Origin: Nocardioides sp. LHD-245
GTDB lineage: Bacteria; Actinomycetota; Actinomycetes; Propionibacteriales; Nocardioidaceae
NCBI RefSeq assembly: GCF_030929495.1
Contig: NZ_JAVFWN010000015.1
Coordinates: forward strand, 62,001-126,000
DNA: 64,000 nt
Direction of reading: 5' to 3'
The translations under genes were made by a program, and so were the position numbers. A model generated the notes under the pieces. The model saw nothing but the letters and a program-made list of their open reading frames with translations. It was not told the origin of the DNA and ran no database searches. Within the stretch, counting starts at the first letter, position 1. Each line of letters begins with the position of its first letter. Positions 48,665 through 58,084 of this stretch are shown here, in pieces.

Positions 48665-49948
48665 TCAGGTTCGGGTGGACGTGATCCGGTAGCGCACGAA
48701 CGACGGCACGGCGAGCGCCGCCACGACCACCAGGACGACGACCAGGACGCCGCCACCGGCAGCCGCGGTCGCCGTACCGACCATGGCCGCGGTGGCGCCA
48801 TGCGCGACGTCGGCGATCCGCGGGCCGCCGGCGACCACGACGATGAAGATGCCCTGCAGCCGGCCGCGGACCTCGTCGGCGGCCGCGGTCTGCAGCATCG
48901 AGGTGCGGAAGGCCGCCGAGGCCATGTCGGCGGCGCCGCCGACGACGAGCATGAGGACGGCGACGACGAGCCAGGCATGGGCCGGGCCGGGGAGGGAGTC
49001 GGCGGCGAACACGGCCAGGCCGAAGCCGACCATGGCCAGCCCCCACACCACGATGCACCAGATGACGGCGCGGCCCTGAGCGGTGATGCGCGAGACCCAG
49101 CCCGAGAAGACGCCGCCGAGCACGGCGCCGATGGGGATGCCGGCGAAGAGCAGCGCGAACGCCAGCCCGCCCTCCTCGGGGCCGAGGAAGCTCTCGTGGG
49201 CGATCTCGGGGAACAGCGCCCGCGGCATGCCGAAGACCATCGCGATGATGTCGACGATGAAGGACATCATCAGCACCGGCTGGCCGCGCAGGTAGGTGAT
49301 CCCCTCGATCACCGACCGCAGGCCCGGCGTACCGGTGGCGATGCCCTCGACCGGCAGCGCGGGGAGCCGGATCACGGCCCACATGGTCGCGAGCAGGCAG
49401 ACGGCGTCCGCGAGGTAGAGCCACGAGAAGCCGGTGAACGGGATGAGTACGCCGGCGATGAGCGGGCCGCCGATGGCGCCCGCCTGCATGACCGTCATGT
49501 TGAGGGAGTTCGCCGCGGGCAGCAGGTCAGCGCTGAGGAGCCGCGGCAGCACGGCCGCCCGGGTCGGCTGGTTGACCGCGAAGAACCCCTGCTGGACGGC
49601 GAACAGGCAGAGCAGCAGCCACACGTTCCCGACGTCGAGGGCCGCCTGCAGCCAGAAGAGCGCGGCGGTGCCGATCAGTCCGGTCGTGGTGATCATCAAG
49701 ATGGTGCGCCGGTCGAAGTGGTCGGCGAGCGCGCCGCCCCACAGGCCGAACACGACGAGGGGGACCAGGCCGAAGACCCCGGTGAGGCCGACGTACGCCG
49801 ACGAGCCGGTGTCGGCGTAGATCTGGGCCGGCACCGCCACCACGGTGAGCTGGGCGCCGACCACGGTGATGATGTTGGCGGTCCACAGCCGCCGGAAATG
49901 CGGATCCTGCAGTGGCCGGGTGTCGGCCAGCATCCCGCGAAGACTCAC
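48665..49948 (-). CDS. MFS exporter (EntS/DHA3-like)
   Basis: 427 aa with 12 helices. It begins LQDPHFRRLWTANIITVVGAQLTVVAVPAQIYADTG, the start of the DHA3/EntS group, with motif A variant LWGGALADHFDRRTILMIT between helices 2 and 3, and NQPTRAAVLPRLLSADLLPAANSLN, typical of enterobactin exporter relatives. The substrate could be a siderophore or a drug. It is followed by a nitronate monooxygenase-like gene. Confidence 0.85.
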   Translation of the reverse strand: MSLRGMLADTRPLQDPHFRRLWTANIITVVGAQLTVVAVPAQIYADTGSSAYVGLTGVFGLVPLVVFGLWGGALADHFDRRTILMITTTGLIGTAALFWLQAALDVGNVWLLLCLFAVQQGFFAVNQPTRAAVLPRLLSADLLPAANSLNMTVMQAGAIGGPLIAGVLIPFTGFSWLYLADAVCLLATMWAVIRLPALPVEGIATGTPGLRSVIEGITYLRGQPVLMMSFIVDIIAMVFGMPRALFPEIAHESFLGPEEGGLAFALLFAGIPIGAVLGGVFSGWVSRITAQGRAVIWCIVVWGLAMVGFGLAVFAADSLPGPAHAWLVVAVLMLVVGGAADMASAAFRTSMLQTAAADEVRGRLQGIFIVVVAGGPRIADVAHGATAAMVGTATAAAGGGVLVVVLVVVAALAVPSFVRYRITSTRT

Positions 49949-50013
49949 CAGAGAAGGCTACGGAGGTCGTCGCTCGGGCGATGAATCGAGCCCGGTGCGA
50001 CGGTCGACACGTC

Positions 50014-50313
50014 ATGAGCACCCCGGAGCAGAGCGGCGTCGGTCCGCTCGACATCACCTTCACCGAGACCCTCCGCCAGAGCGATGCCAAGGGCGGCTGG
50101 ACCTATGTCGTCTGGCCCGAGTCCGTCGCACGCTTCGGCACCCGCGGCCGGGTCAAGGTCCGCGGCACCGTCGACGGGGCCCCCTTCGAGACGTCCTTCA
50201 TGGCGCTCGGCGACGGCACCCACAAGCTGCCCGTCGCCAACGCCCTGCGCGTCGACACGGGCAAGCGCGCCGGCGACACGGTCGAGGTGCGCCTCACCGA
50301 GCGCCTGGCCTGA
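50014..50313 (+). CDS. DUF1905-domain protein
   Basis: 99 aa from ATG 50014. One compact beta domain: GGWTYVVWPESVARFGTRGRVKVRGTVDGAPFETSFMALGDGTHKLPVANALR, the DUF1905 pattern often found alone or fused to YdeI-type domains. The function is unknown. Standing alone, divergent from the MFS gene. The next 24 bp contain a twice-repeated ctactggatcgg. Confidence 0.75.
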   Translation: MSTPEQSGVGPLDITFTETLRQSDAKGGWTYVVWPESVARFGTRGRVKVRGTVDGAPFETSFMALGDGTHKLPVANALRVDTGKRAGDTVEVRLTERLA

Positions 50314-50337
50314 ATGCCCGGCGCTACTGGATCGGGG

Positions 50338-51903
50338 CTACTGGATCGGCGGCCAGCAGTACCGGAAGTGCGGGATCTGATCGAAGTCGGTGCTGTCCCA
50401 GCCGTAGCCGGTCACGACGTCGCCGACGGCCTCGGCCCCGCGCACCAGCGCCCCGAGCACGCCCCGGTCGAGCGCGCTCTGCCGATCGACGGGTGCCCGG
50501 ACGGCCGTGTCGACCGCGAGCTGGGCCTGCAGCACCTCGCGCTCGTACGCCGCCCAGCGGGCCCGCCCCGCGGCGTACTCCGGCTTGTCGCGATAGGCGA
50601 CCACGACCCGGCTCCCGCCCCGGAACCGGCTGCGGACCTGGCCGTCGGCGGCCGGCTCGCTCTCCGCGCCCGTCGTGGTGACATGCGCCGTGCCGCCGAT
50701 GATGTTGCCGACCTGGTCTTGGGTGACCTGGGCGCTGTAGCAGTCCCGCGGCTGGACGCCGACGATCTCCAGGTGGGCCTGCAGCAGTTCCTGCGGCGTG
50801 CTCGGAAGGTACGGGAAGGGCGACGGTACGACGGGGCGCCGGTCGGTGCGCGGCATCACGACCCGGCGGATCGCCAGCCAGTTGAGCACCGTCACCCGGA
50901 CGTCGGGAGCGGGCACGACCTGGAGGGGGCGGGCGGCGGCCATCCGCTCCAGGACCGCACCGGCACCGTCGGCGGCATCCGCGGGATGGAGGACGACGAC
51001 GCCGGTGACCCCGATCAGCACCCGCGGGCTCTCGCCCTCGTCGCCACCACCGGTGGCGGCGACGCCGACCCGCCGCGCGATGCCGAGGCACCGATCGGGA
51101 CCGAGGCCGGCCTGGTGCAAGTACTCCAGCCCGAGGTCCTCGTCGAGCACGGACGGCTCACCCGGCGACCGCGCCGCCCACCGCTCGCGGGCGTCGAAGG
51201 CGACCTGCGCGGCGGGTGCCGTCGGCGGCAGGCCGGCGGTCGCGGCGTGCACGACCTCCCACTCGACGATCGCCGCCTTGCGGATACCGAGCCCGCCCGG
51301 CACGTGGTCCGGCACCCGGGCCACCCCGTAGACCAGGTCGGGCCGCCCGGCCAGCCCGGAGCTGCCGAGCCACGCGGCCAGCTCCTCGAGCGGCTGCTGG
51401 CGACCGGTCGCCACCCGGGTGAGCACGACCGGCGAGCGGTCCGGCGCGAGGTAGGGCGTCCGGGCCTCGTCGCGTCCGGCCCGCTCGTGCGCGGCCTGGA
51501 CGGCGGGGTCCGCGCTGACCGCCGCCACCGGGGGGACGGGTGCGGTCCGGCCGCGCACCGTCTCGCGCAGCGCCTGGCCGAAGCCCGCTCGGGCCTGGGC
51601 GAGTTGCGCGCCGAGGTCGACCGTGGTCATCGCCTCGCGGTCCGGCATCGGCCCGTACAGATGCTCGCCCGCCGGCCCCAGCAGCACCCGCCGGGCCCGC
51701 TCGGCCCCGATCGCCTCGTCGACCGACGTCTGCATCCGGGCCATCGCGTCGTCGTACGTCGCCCGCTGCTCGGGCGTCATCGCGGCGAGCTGCTCCTCGC
51801 TGAGGCGCCCACCGCTCGCCATCGCCTCGCGGCTGGCGGCCAGTCCCTGCCGGATCGCGTCGGGGCTCAGCGCCCGGCCGATCTGCTTGAGCTTGTCGAA
51901 CAC
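50338..51903 (-). CDS. Large protein of unknown function
   Basis: 521 aa from GTG 51903 (MFDKLKQIGRALSPDAIRQGL); longer readings upstream have no supporting features. The N-terminus has a helical segment like a SHOCT/short coiled region (GRLSEEQLAAMTPEQRATYDDAMARMQ). The middle includes VVEWEVVHAAT and VLIGVTGVVVLHPADA, and the C-terminus has NIIGGTAHVTTTGAESEPAADG and YGWDSTDFDQIPHFRYCWPP. No signal peptide or membrane segment. I do not recognise a family. It is divergent from the YCII/ECF pair. Confidence 0.55.
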   Translation of the reverse strand: MFDKLKQIGRALSPDAIRQGLAASREAMASGGRLSEEQLAAMTPEQRATYDDAMARMQTSVDEAIGAERARRVLLGPAGEHLYGPMPDREAMTTVDLGAQLAQARAGFGQALRETVRGRTAPVPPVAAVSADPAVQAAHERAGRDEARTPYLAPDRSPVVLTRVATGRQQPLEELAAWLGSSGLAGRPDLVYGVARVPDHVPGGLGIRKAAIVEWEVVHAATAGLPPTAPAAQVAFDARERWAARSPGEPSVLDEDLGLEYLHQAGLGPDRCLGIARRVGVAATGGGDEGESPRVLIGVTGVVVLHPADAADGAGAVLERMAAARPLQVVPAPDVRVTVLNWLAIRRVVMPRTDRRPVVPSPFPYLPSTPQELLQAHLEIVGVQPRDCYSAQVTQDQVGNIIGGTAHVTTTGAESEPAADGQVRSRFRGGSRVVVAYRDKPEYAAGRARWAAYEREVLQAQLAVDTAVRAPVDRQSALDRGVLGALVRGAEAVGDVVTGYGWDSTDFDQIPHFRYCWPPIQ

Positions 51904-52022
51904 ACCTGCACGCTGCTGGTCCGGGCCCCGGCCCGCAACCGTTCGGCACCGGCCTGAGACCGGCGTGAGACGGCCCCGCCGAGCGAGTCGAGGAGACTCC
52001 GATGAAAAAGTTCGTGACAGGC

Positions 52023-52050
52023 TGTCGTAGGCAGCGTCCCCCGTTCGTGG
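52023..52050 (+). promoter_or_regulatory. Possible ECF42-type promoter before the YCII gene
   Basis: tgtcgt (52023-52028) resembles the -35 (TGTCGA) described for ECF42 sigma factors. A CG-containing -10 candidate (cgtgga) begins 17 nt downstream. It lies 81 bp before the YCII start. The match is partial and unproven; ECF42 factors are known to drive their adjacent YCII (DGPF) genes. Confidence 0.25.
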
Positions 52051-52108
52051 ATGGGGTGAGCGGCGGTCATCGGGACCGCCTCGCACCGACCGATACCAGG
52101 AGATTCCC

Positions 52109-52474
52109 ATGACGCAGTACCTGCTGTCCGTGCACGGCAACGAAGAGGAGTACGCCGCGGTCCCCGAGGATCAGTGGCCCGAGATGTTCGCCGCCGTCGA
52201 CCGGTTCAACGACCAGCTCCGTGCCGACGGCGTCTGGGTGTTCGCGGGGGGCCTGGAGGGCGCCGAGACCGCCACCGTCGTCGACGCGCAGGGGGACACC
52301 CCGGTGCTCACCGACGGTCCCTACCTGGAGACCAAGGAGCATGTGGGCGGCTTCTGGATCATCGAGGTGCCCGACCTCGACGCCGCGCTGAAGTACGCCG
52401 CCGCCGGCTCGAAGGCCTGCCAGGGCAAGGTCGAGGTCCGGCCGTTCCAGGCCGAGCCCCCGGCCGAGGCGTGA
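52109..52474 (+). CDS. YCII/DGPF-domain protein
   Basis: 121 aa. The DGPF-type YCII pattern is MTQYLLSVHG at the start, DTPVLTDGPYLETKEHVGGFWIIEVPDLDAALKYAAAG in the second half (the DGPY signature). Its biochemical function is unknown; the family is a constant partner of ECF42 sigma factors. It overlaps the sigma gene by 4 bp, so the two are coupled. A good AGGAGA site precedes ATG 52109. Confidence 0.88.
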   Translation: MTQYLLSVHGNEEEYAAVPEDQWPEMFAAVDRFNDQLRADGVWVFAGGLEGAETATVVDAQGDTPVLTDGPYLETKEHVGGFWIIEVPDLDAALKYAAAGSKACQGKVEVRPFQAEPPAEA

Positions 52475-53685
52475 GCGAGGAACCCAGGTCTGCCGTCGAG
52501 CGGATCTTCCGCGACGAGTACGGACGGCTGATCGCCTCCCTGGTCCGCCGCTTCGGTGACATCGACATCGCCGAGGACGCGGCCGGGGAGGCGCTCGTCG
52601 CCGCTCTCGAGAAGTGGCCGAGGGACGGCGTTCCGCCCAACCCCGGCGCGTGGCTCACCACCACCGCCGGCAACCGGGCGATCGACCGGCTCCGGCGCGA
52701 GAAGCTCCGCGACGGCAAGCACCGGGCCGCCGTCATGATCGAGGACGACACTCCCCACGAGCCGACCGGCGTCATCGAGGACGACCGGCTGCGGCTGATC
52801 TTCACCTGCTGCCATCCGTCGCTCGCGCCGGAGGCGCGGATCGCGCTCACCCTGCGCCTGCTCGGCGGCCTCACCGTCGCCGAGATCGCCAGCGCCTTCC
52901 TCGTCCAGGAGACGACGATGGCCCAGCGGATCACCCGCGCCAAGGCCAAGATCAAGGGCGCGAACATCCCCTACCGGGTGCCCGAGACCGACGACCTGCC
53001 TGCTCGGGTCGGCGCCGTGCTCGCCGTACTCCTGCTCATCTTCAACGAGGGCTATCTCTCCTCCGGCGACGGCGATCCCGTCCGCGAGGAGCTCACCGGC
53101 GAGGCGATCCGGCTGGCCCGGATCCTCCACCAGCTGCTGCCCGCGGACCTCGAGGCGACCGGGCTGCTGGCGATGCTGCTGCTCACCGAGGCCCGTCGCT
53201 CGGTGCGCATCCGCGGTGGCGAGCTGGTCCCCCTCGACGAGCAGGACCGCGGCGGCTGGGACCACGCGCTCATCGCCGAGGGGCACGCCCTGGTCCGCCA
53301 GTGCCTCGCCGCCAACCGGCCCGGCCGCTACCAGATCCTCGCCGCGGTCAACGCCGTCCACACCGACGCGCCCACCGCCGCCGCGACCGACTGGTCCCAG
53401 GTCGTGGCGCTCTACGACCAGCTCGCGCGGCTCGACCCGTCCCCGATCGTCGCCCTCAACCGCGCGGTCGCGGTCGCCGAGCTCGACGGCCCCGAGGTCG
53501 CGCTCGCGATCGTCGACCGGCTGCCGCTCGACGGCTACCACGCCTGGCATGCGACCCGCGCCGAGCTGCTCCGCAGGCTCGGGCGCAGCGCCGACGCCCG
53601 CGGGCAGTACGACGCGGCGCTGGCCGTCTGCGACAACGTGGCCGAGCGCGCCTACCTCACCCGAAGGCGCGGCCAGCTGGCTTGA
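52471..53685 (+). CDS. ECF42-type RNA polymerase sigma factor with C-terminal TPR-like domain
   Basis: 404 aa from GTG 52471. Region 2: VERIFRDEYGRLIASLVRRFGDIDIAEDAAGEALVAALEKWPRDGVPPNPGAWLTTTAGNRAIDRLRR. Region 4: LRLIFTCCHPSLAPEARIALTLRLLGGLTVAEIASAFLVQETTMAQRITRAK. Then about 200 residues of helical TPR-like repeats (VALNRAVAVAELDGPEVALAIVD, HATRAELLRRLGRSADARGQYDAAL). This architecture with an overlapping YCII gene defines ECF42; no anti-sigma factor is expected, and the C-terminal domain is thought to regulate activity. Confidence 0.9.
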   Translation: MSEEPRSAVERIFRDEYGRLIASLVRRFGDIDIAEDAAGEALVAALEKWPRDGVPPNPGAWLTTTAGNRAIDRLRREKLRDGKHRAAVMIEDDTPHEPTGVIEDDRLRLIFTCCHPSLAPEARIALTLRLLGGLTVAEIASAFLVQETTMAQRITRAKAKIKGANIPYRVPETDDLPARVGAVLAVLLLIFNEGYLSSGDGDPVREELTGEAIRLARILHQLLPADLEATGLLAMLLLTEARRSVRIRGGELVPLDEQDRGGWDHALIAEGHALVRQCLAANRPGRYQILAAVNAVHTDAPTAAATDWSQVVALYDQLARLDPSPIVALNRAVAVAELDGPEVALAIVDRLPLDGYHAWHATRAELLRRLGRSADARGQYDAALAVCDNVAERAYLTRRRGQLA

Positions 53686-53732
53686 TCGAGGCTGAAGGTT
53701 TGGGAGCGGGCGGCCGGTGACAGGAGACAGGC

Positions 53733-54890
53733 ATGCGCATCCGAGTCATCGCCTCGTTGCTGTCCGCGGCCGGTGTGGCCCTCGCCGGGACCGTCGTGGC
53801 CGCTCCGCCGGTCCAGGCCGTCGGCAAGGTGATCGCGGTCTCCGGCGACCTCGTGGCGCACGGGAGCGTCACCCCGGGCACCAGCAACCCTGCTCGACAG
53901 CTGGTGAGTGGCCGGGTCCGGGTCGTCGAGGACGACGATCTGACGACGGCGACGGTGACGCTGGGTGCCGTTCCGGGGCCCGCGGATCAGGCATATCTCC
54001 GGCTGAACATCGGTCAGTTCAGCGCCACCGGGAGTTGCGATCCGACCGCGGAGTACACCACGCGCATCTATGGATCGCTCGATGCCGGCTGGTCGCGGTC
54101 GGGAGCGACGTACACCTTGGACAGCAACAGTGAGTGGCTGGTCGACGACTACAACTGTGCGTTCGCGGCGGTGGCGGGTGATCTGACGTCGTCGCCTCCC
54201 ACCTACGACGTGCTCGGAGGCACCCTCAACCCCGAGTACGCGCAGCCCGCGCTCCAGGTCGCCTCGGTCGAGCTGCTCGGCAAGCCGAAGCTCAAGCTGG
54301 TGCCAGGCGTGTGGACGAAGATCGACGTCGAGGTCCGCAACACCGGCACCGGCGTCGCCGGCCAGGTGGTGGTGCGGGGAAAGGGCAAGGGCCTCAAGGT
54401 GAAGGCGGGCACCGTGCCGTACGAGGTGTACCCCGACTCCACCGGCACCGCGAAGCTGACGGTCAAGCTGACGAGGAAGCGTACGGCCAAGCTGGCGATC
54501 GCCGTCTCCAGCGGTGTCGCGCAGGCCGCGACCGCGGTGAAGGTGAAGCCGGGCAGGGCCCCGGCACGGCTGCGCGCGGGGAAGTACCGCAGCAAGAACG
54601 GCAACGTCACGTTCCAGGTCAAGGGCGGCCGGATGGTCGGCTTCCGGATCTACGCGCAGACCACCTGCGGCGGCTATCCGGAGTTCCCGACCCACACGAT
54701 GACCTGGTACGACATGCCGACGACCAAGGTCTCGCGGGCCGGCATCGTCGACGCCGTGGACCGCGGCGAGCTCTACACCGCCACCTTGTCCGGCCGGGCC
54801 AAGGGCAGCAAGGTCAAGGCGAGGTTCACCTACGGCGGCCCGGACCGCTGCCGGGCATCGGAGTCGTTCGTGGCCCGCCGGGTCGGGTGA
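53733..54890 (+). CDS. Secreted protein of unknown function
   Basis: 385 aa. Signal peptide 1-29 (VIASLLSAAGVALAGTVVAAPPVQA). The rest is beta-rich: a segment to about 165, an Ig-like basic domain (LKLVPGVWTKIDVEVRNTGTGVAGQVVVRGKGKGLKVKAG, about 190-270) and a C-terminal module with two Cys (TTCGGYPEF, GPDRCRASE). The Lys-rich Ig part resembles those of the CAP-domain protein in this window. It is probably surface-exposed or free. Extracellular role unknown. Confidence 0.7.
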   Translation: MRIRVIASLLSAAGVALAGTVVAAPPVQAVGKVIAVSGDLVAHGSVTPGTSNPARQLVSGRVRVVEDDDLTTATVTLGAVPGPADQAYLRLNIGQFSATGSCDPTAEYTTRIYGSLDAGWSRSGATYTLDSNSEWLVDDYNCAFAAVAGDLTSSPPTYDVLGGTLNPEYAQPALQVASVELLGKPKLKLVPGVWTKIDVEVRNTGTGVAGQVVVRGKGKGLKVKAGTVPYEVYPDSTGTAKLTVKLTRKRTAKLAIAVSSGVAQAATAVKVKPGRAPARLRAGKYRSKNGNVTFQVKGGRMVGFRIYAQTTCGGYPEFPTHTMTWYDMPTTKVSRAGIVDAVDRGELYTATLSGRAKGSKVKARFTYGGPDRCRASESFVARRVG

Positions 54891-55046
54891 GTCGGCGGTC
54901 CCTGCAGTCCCTTCCTCGGACGGCCCGCGGCCGCGCGGCCCGGGCTCATCGGCCCAGCGGAAGGGGGACCACGACCCCTGCTGCCCGGGTCATCCGTTCC
55001 GGGATCGTCGGTCCGCCCAGCACGAACAGCGGAAGAGGACGAGACG

Positions 55047-56081
55047 ATGCAGGCTCGACGTACGGCGATATTGACCGCGACCACGGTGATCGGCGCGTCA
55101 CTGGTGACGATCGGGACGATGCCCGGTGCGAGCGCGGGCCCCCGGCGGGCGGACCTCGTGGTCTCCGCGCTGGGCACGCCGCCGGCGACGGTGAAGCACG
55201 GCAGCTCCTTCGAGCTCGGTGCCACCGTGGCCAACAAGGGCCGCGCCAGCGCCAAGCGGAGCTCCCTGCGCTTCTACCTCTCCCGGGACCGGGCACGGAG
55301 CGCCGACGACATCGTCGGCGGGAGCGTGGCGGTGAAGCGGATCAAGCCTCGCAAGAAGAAGACCGTCAGCGGCAAGGTCCACGTCCCCGTGGGAGCCAGC
55401 GGGACCTACTGGGTGCTCGCCTGCGCGGATGCGACCGCGAAGGTGAAGGAGACCAAGGAGCGCAACAACTGCCGGGTCTCGAAGAGCCAGGTGGAGGTCG
55501 ACGCGGGTCTGCACGCGGCCCTGGTCGGGCGGCTCACCTTCCTCGATGAGGGGGAGCGGACCGATCCGACCACCGGGCGGGTCGAGACCTGGCGGCACAC
55601 GGCGTCCGCCTCGATCTCGATGGCCGTCGACGGGGACCCCCGCAACCCGACCTTCGCCAGCACCGGCAGCACCTACGAGCGCGCCGGATCGGTGGTCGCT
55701 CTCGAGGAGTCGGACAGCTGCCGCGTCGAACTGGACCGCGAGGAGACCGGCGGCGGGACGCTGAGGTACGCCGGCGACCGGTTCAACGACGACATCAACG
55801 GTCGTTTCACGCGCACCGACCTGAGCGGGCTGCGGATCGGCCTGTCGCTGCGAGCCGACTGGACCGCGACCACCACGCGGACCGGCCGGGGCCAGTTCCC
55901 GTGCGACCCCTCGACCACCACCACCCAGGGCACCGTGCTCGACGTCAGCAGCATCGAGCTCGCCGAGGTCTCGGCCGCGGGCACCGGGATCACCTACCGC
56001 GTCGTCGGCTGGGTCGGCGAGCAGAACACCTCGTCCGAGTGGGACAGGGTCGAGGGCACGCTGACCCTGACCCCGCGCTGA
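55047..56081 (+). CDS. Secreted protein with CARDB-like domain
   Basis: 344 aa. Signal peptide 1-30 (ILTATTVIGASLVTIGTMPGASA). A CARDB-type adhesion fold spans about 34-130: ADLVVSALGTPPATVKHGSSFELGATVANKGRASAKRSSLRFYLSRDR with GTYWVLACADATAKVKETKERNNCRVS. The rest is a separate beta-domain of about 200 residues with cysteines (DSCRVELD, QFPCDPS) that I do not recognise. It follows the preceding secreted protein at 156 bp; similar domains suggest related roles. Confidence 0.72.
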   Translation: MQARRTAILTATTVIGASLVTIGTMPGASAGPRRADLVVSALGTPPATVKHGSSFELGATVANKGRASAKRSSLRFYLSRDRARSADDIVGGSVAVKRIKPRKKKTVSGKVHVPVGASGTYWVLACADATAKVKETKERNNCRVSKSQVEVDAGLHAALVGRLTFLDEGERTDPTTGRVETWRHTASASISMAVDGDPRNPTFASTGSTYERAGSVVALEESDSCRVELDREETGGGTLRYAGDRFNDDINGRFTRTDLSGLRIGLSLRADWTATTTRTGRGQFPCDPSTTTTQGTVLDVSSIELAEVSAAGTGITYRVVGWVGEQNTSSEWDRVEGTLTLTPR

Positions 56082-56146
56082 GAAGATCTCGGCGACGCAC
56101 GGCGCTCGCGACGGCGCCTCGGGTCGGTGTTTCCTAGGCTGGGCCC

Positions 56147-58084
56147 ATGACGCTCGCTCCGCTCGCTCTGCCGACCTCGCCCGACGACTGGCCCGCCTGG
56201 TTCCGGGCCTACACCGAGGCGGAGCTGGACCGGGCGACGGCGCTGGTCGGCGCGCTGCGGGCGGCGCCGCCCACCGACCCGATCGACGCCCTCCGGCAGT
56301 GGGACCGCGCCTCGGGCCACCTCGGCAACGCGTCCGCCGCGGGCTCCCTCTTCGGCAACGTCCACCCCGCCGCGGAGGTCCGCGACCTCGCCGACGCGGC
56401 CGAGCAGGAGGCGCAGCGGATCGCCACCTCCTGGGGTCTGGACCGGGCGCTGTACGAGGTGTTCGCCGCAATCGACGAAGCGGCGGTCGCCGCCGACCCC
56501 GCGGCCGCCCGGATGCTCGCCAAGGTGCGCGACGACTTCCGCCGCTCGGGCGTCGACAAGGACGAGGCCACCCGGACCCGGATCGCGGAGATCCGGGAGC
56601 GGATCACCGAGCTGGACCAGGAGTTCAGCCGGGTGATCCGCGACGACGTACGCACCGTCCGGGTCGCGCCGCGGCAGCTCGCCGGGATGCCCGACGACTG
56701 GCTGACCGCCCACCCGGTCGACGACGAGGGCATGGTCACCGTGACCACCGACTACCCCGACTCGGTGCCGGTGCGGATGTTCGCCCGCGACCAGGACGTC
56801 CGTCGTGACGTCACCATCGCCTTCCTCGACCGCGGCTGGCCCACCACCGAGCCGCTCCTCGCCGAGCTGTTCGCGCTGCGCCACGAGCTCGCGACCACGG
56901 TCGGGTACGCCGACTGGCCGTCGTACGACGCCGACGTGAAGATGATCGGCGACGGACCCGCCATCCCGGCGTTCATCGAGCGGATCGTCGCGGCCGCCGA
57001 GGAGCCGATGCGTCGCGACCTCGCCCAGCTGCTCGAGCGCTACCGCCGCGACTTCCCCGACGCGGCCGAGGTCCCCGGCTACGACTACAACCACTACGCC
57101 GAGCTGGTCCGCGCCGAGAAGTACGACGTCGATTCCCAGCGGGTGCGCACGTACTTCGACTTCGGCAAGGTGCGCGCCGGGCTGTTGGAGGTGACCGGCC
57201 GGCTGTTCGGGCTGCGCTACGAGCAGGTCGACGTACCCGCCTGGCACGAGGACGTCACCGCCTATGACGTCTTCCGGGACGGTGAGGCCGAGCGGATCGG
57301 CCGGATCCACCTCGACCTGCACCCGCGCGAGGGCAAGTACAAGCACGCCGCGCAGTTCACCCTCGCCGACGGCGTCAGCGGCGAGCAGCTGCCCGAGGGG
57401 GTGCTCGTCTGCAACTTCTCCCGCGGCCTGATGGAGCACGACCACGTGGTCACCCTGTTCCACGAGTTCGGTCACCTGTTGCACCACGTGCTCGGCGGCC
57501 ACGGCGACTGGTTCCGCTTCGCCGGCGTCGCCACCGAGTGGGACTTCGTCGAGGCGCCGAGCCAGATGCTCGAGGAGTGGGCCTGGCACGCCGACGTGCT
57601 GCGGACCTTCGCCACCGACGCCGCCGGCGAGCCGATCCCGGCCGACCTGGTCGCCGCGATGCGGGCGGCCGACGACTACGGCAAGGGCATCTACGCCCGG
57701 ACCCAGATGTTCTACGCCGCGATGTCGTACTGGTTCCACGCCGATCGGGCCGCCGCCGAGATCCCCGACCTCACGTCGCGGATGATCGAGCTCCAGGACC
57801 GCTACGCCGCGCTGCCCTATCTCCCCGGCACCCACATGTTCGCCAGCTTCGGCCATCTCGGTGGCTACAGCTCGGGCTACTACACCTACATGTGGTCGCT
57901 GGTGATCGCGAAGGACATGTTCAGCGCCTTCGACGAGTCCGACCTGTTCGCACCCGAGGTGGCACGCCGCTACCGCGACCGCGTGCTGGTCCCCGGCGGC
58001 GCAGGCAACGCCGCAGATCTGGTCGCCGGGTTCCTCGGTCGCCCGTTCTCCTTCGAGACGTACGCCGCCTGGCTGGCCCGCTGA
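56147..58084 (+). CDS. M3-family metallopeptidase (oligoendopeptidase)
   Basis: 645 aa. The zinc motif is LFHEFGHLLHH (H439-E440-x-x-H443), and the third ligand Glu lies about 25 residues on in DFVEAPSQMLEEW. A long N-terminal helical part (EIRERITELDQEFSRVIRDDVRTVRV) and the C-terminal GGYSSGYYTYMWSLVIAKDMFSAF segment are typical of thimet-oligopeptidase/Dcp-type M3 enzymes. They cut short peptides in the cytoplasm; no signal peptide is present. Confidence 0.9.
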   Translation: MTLAPLALPTSPDDWPAWFRAYTEAELDRATALVGALRAAPPTDPIDALRQWDRASGHLGNASAAGSLFGNVHPAAEVRDLADAAEQEAQRIATSWGLDRALYEVFAAIDEAAVAADPAAARMLAKVRDDFRRSGVDKDEATRTRIAEIRERITELDQEFSRVIRDDVRTVRVAPRQLAGMPDDWLTAHPVDDEGMVTVTTDYPDSVPVRMFARDQDVRRDVTIAFLDRGWPTTEPLLAELFALRHELATTVGYADWPSYDADVKMIGDGPAIPAFIERIVAAAEEPMRRDLAQLLERYRRDFPDAAEVPGYDYNHYAELVRAEKYDVDSQRVRTYFDFGKVRAGLLEVTGRLFGLRYEQVDVPAWHEDVTAYDVFRDGEAERIGRIHLDLHPREGKYKHAAQFTLADGVSGEQLPEGVLVCNFSRGLMEHDHVVTLFHEFGHLLHHVLGGHGDWFRFAGVATEWDFVEAPSQMLEEWAWHADVLRTFATDAAGEPIPADLVAAMRAADDYGKGIYARTQMFYAAMSYWFHADRAAAEIPDLTSRMIELQDRYAALPYLPGTHMFASFGHLGGYSSGYYTYMWSLVIAKDMFSAFDESDLFAPEVARRYRDRVLVPGGAGNAADLVAGFLGRPFSFETYAAWLAR

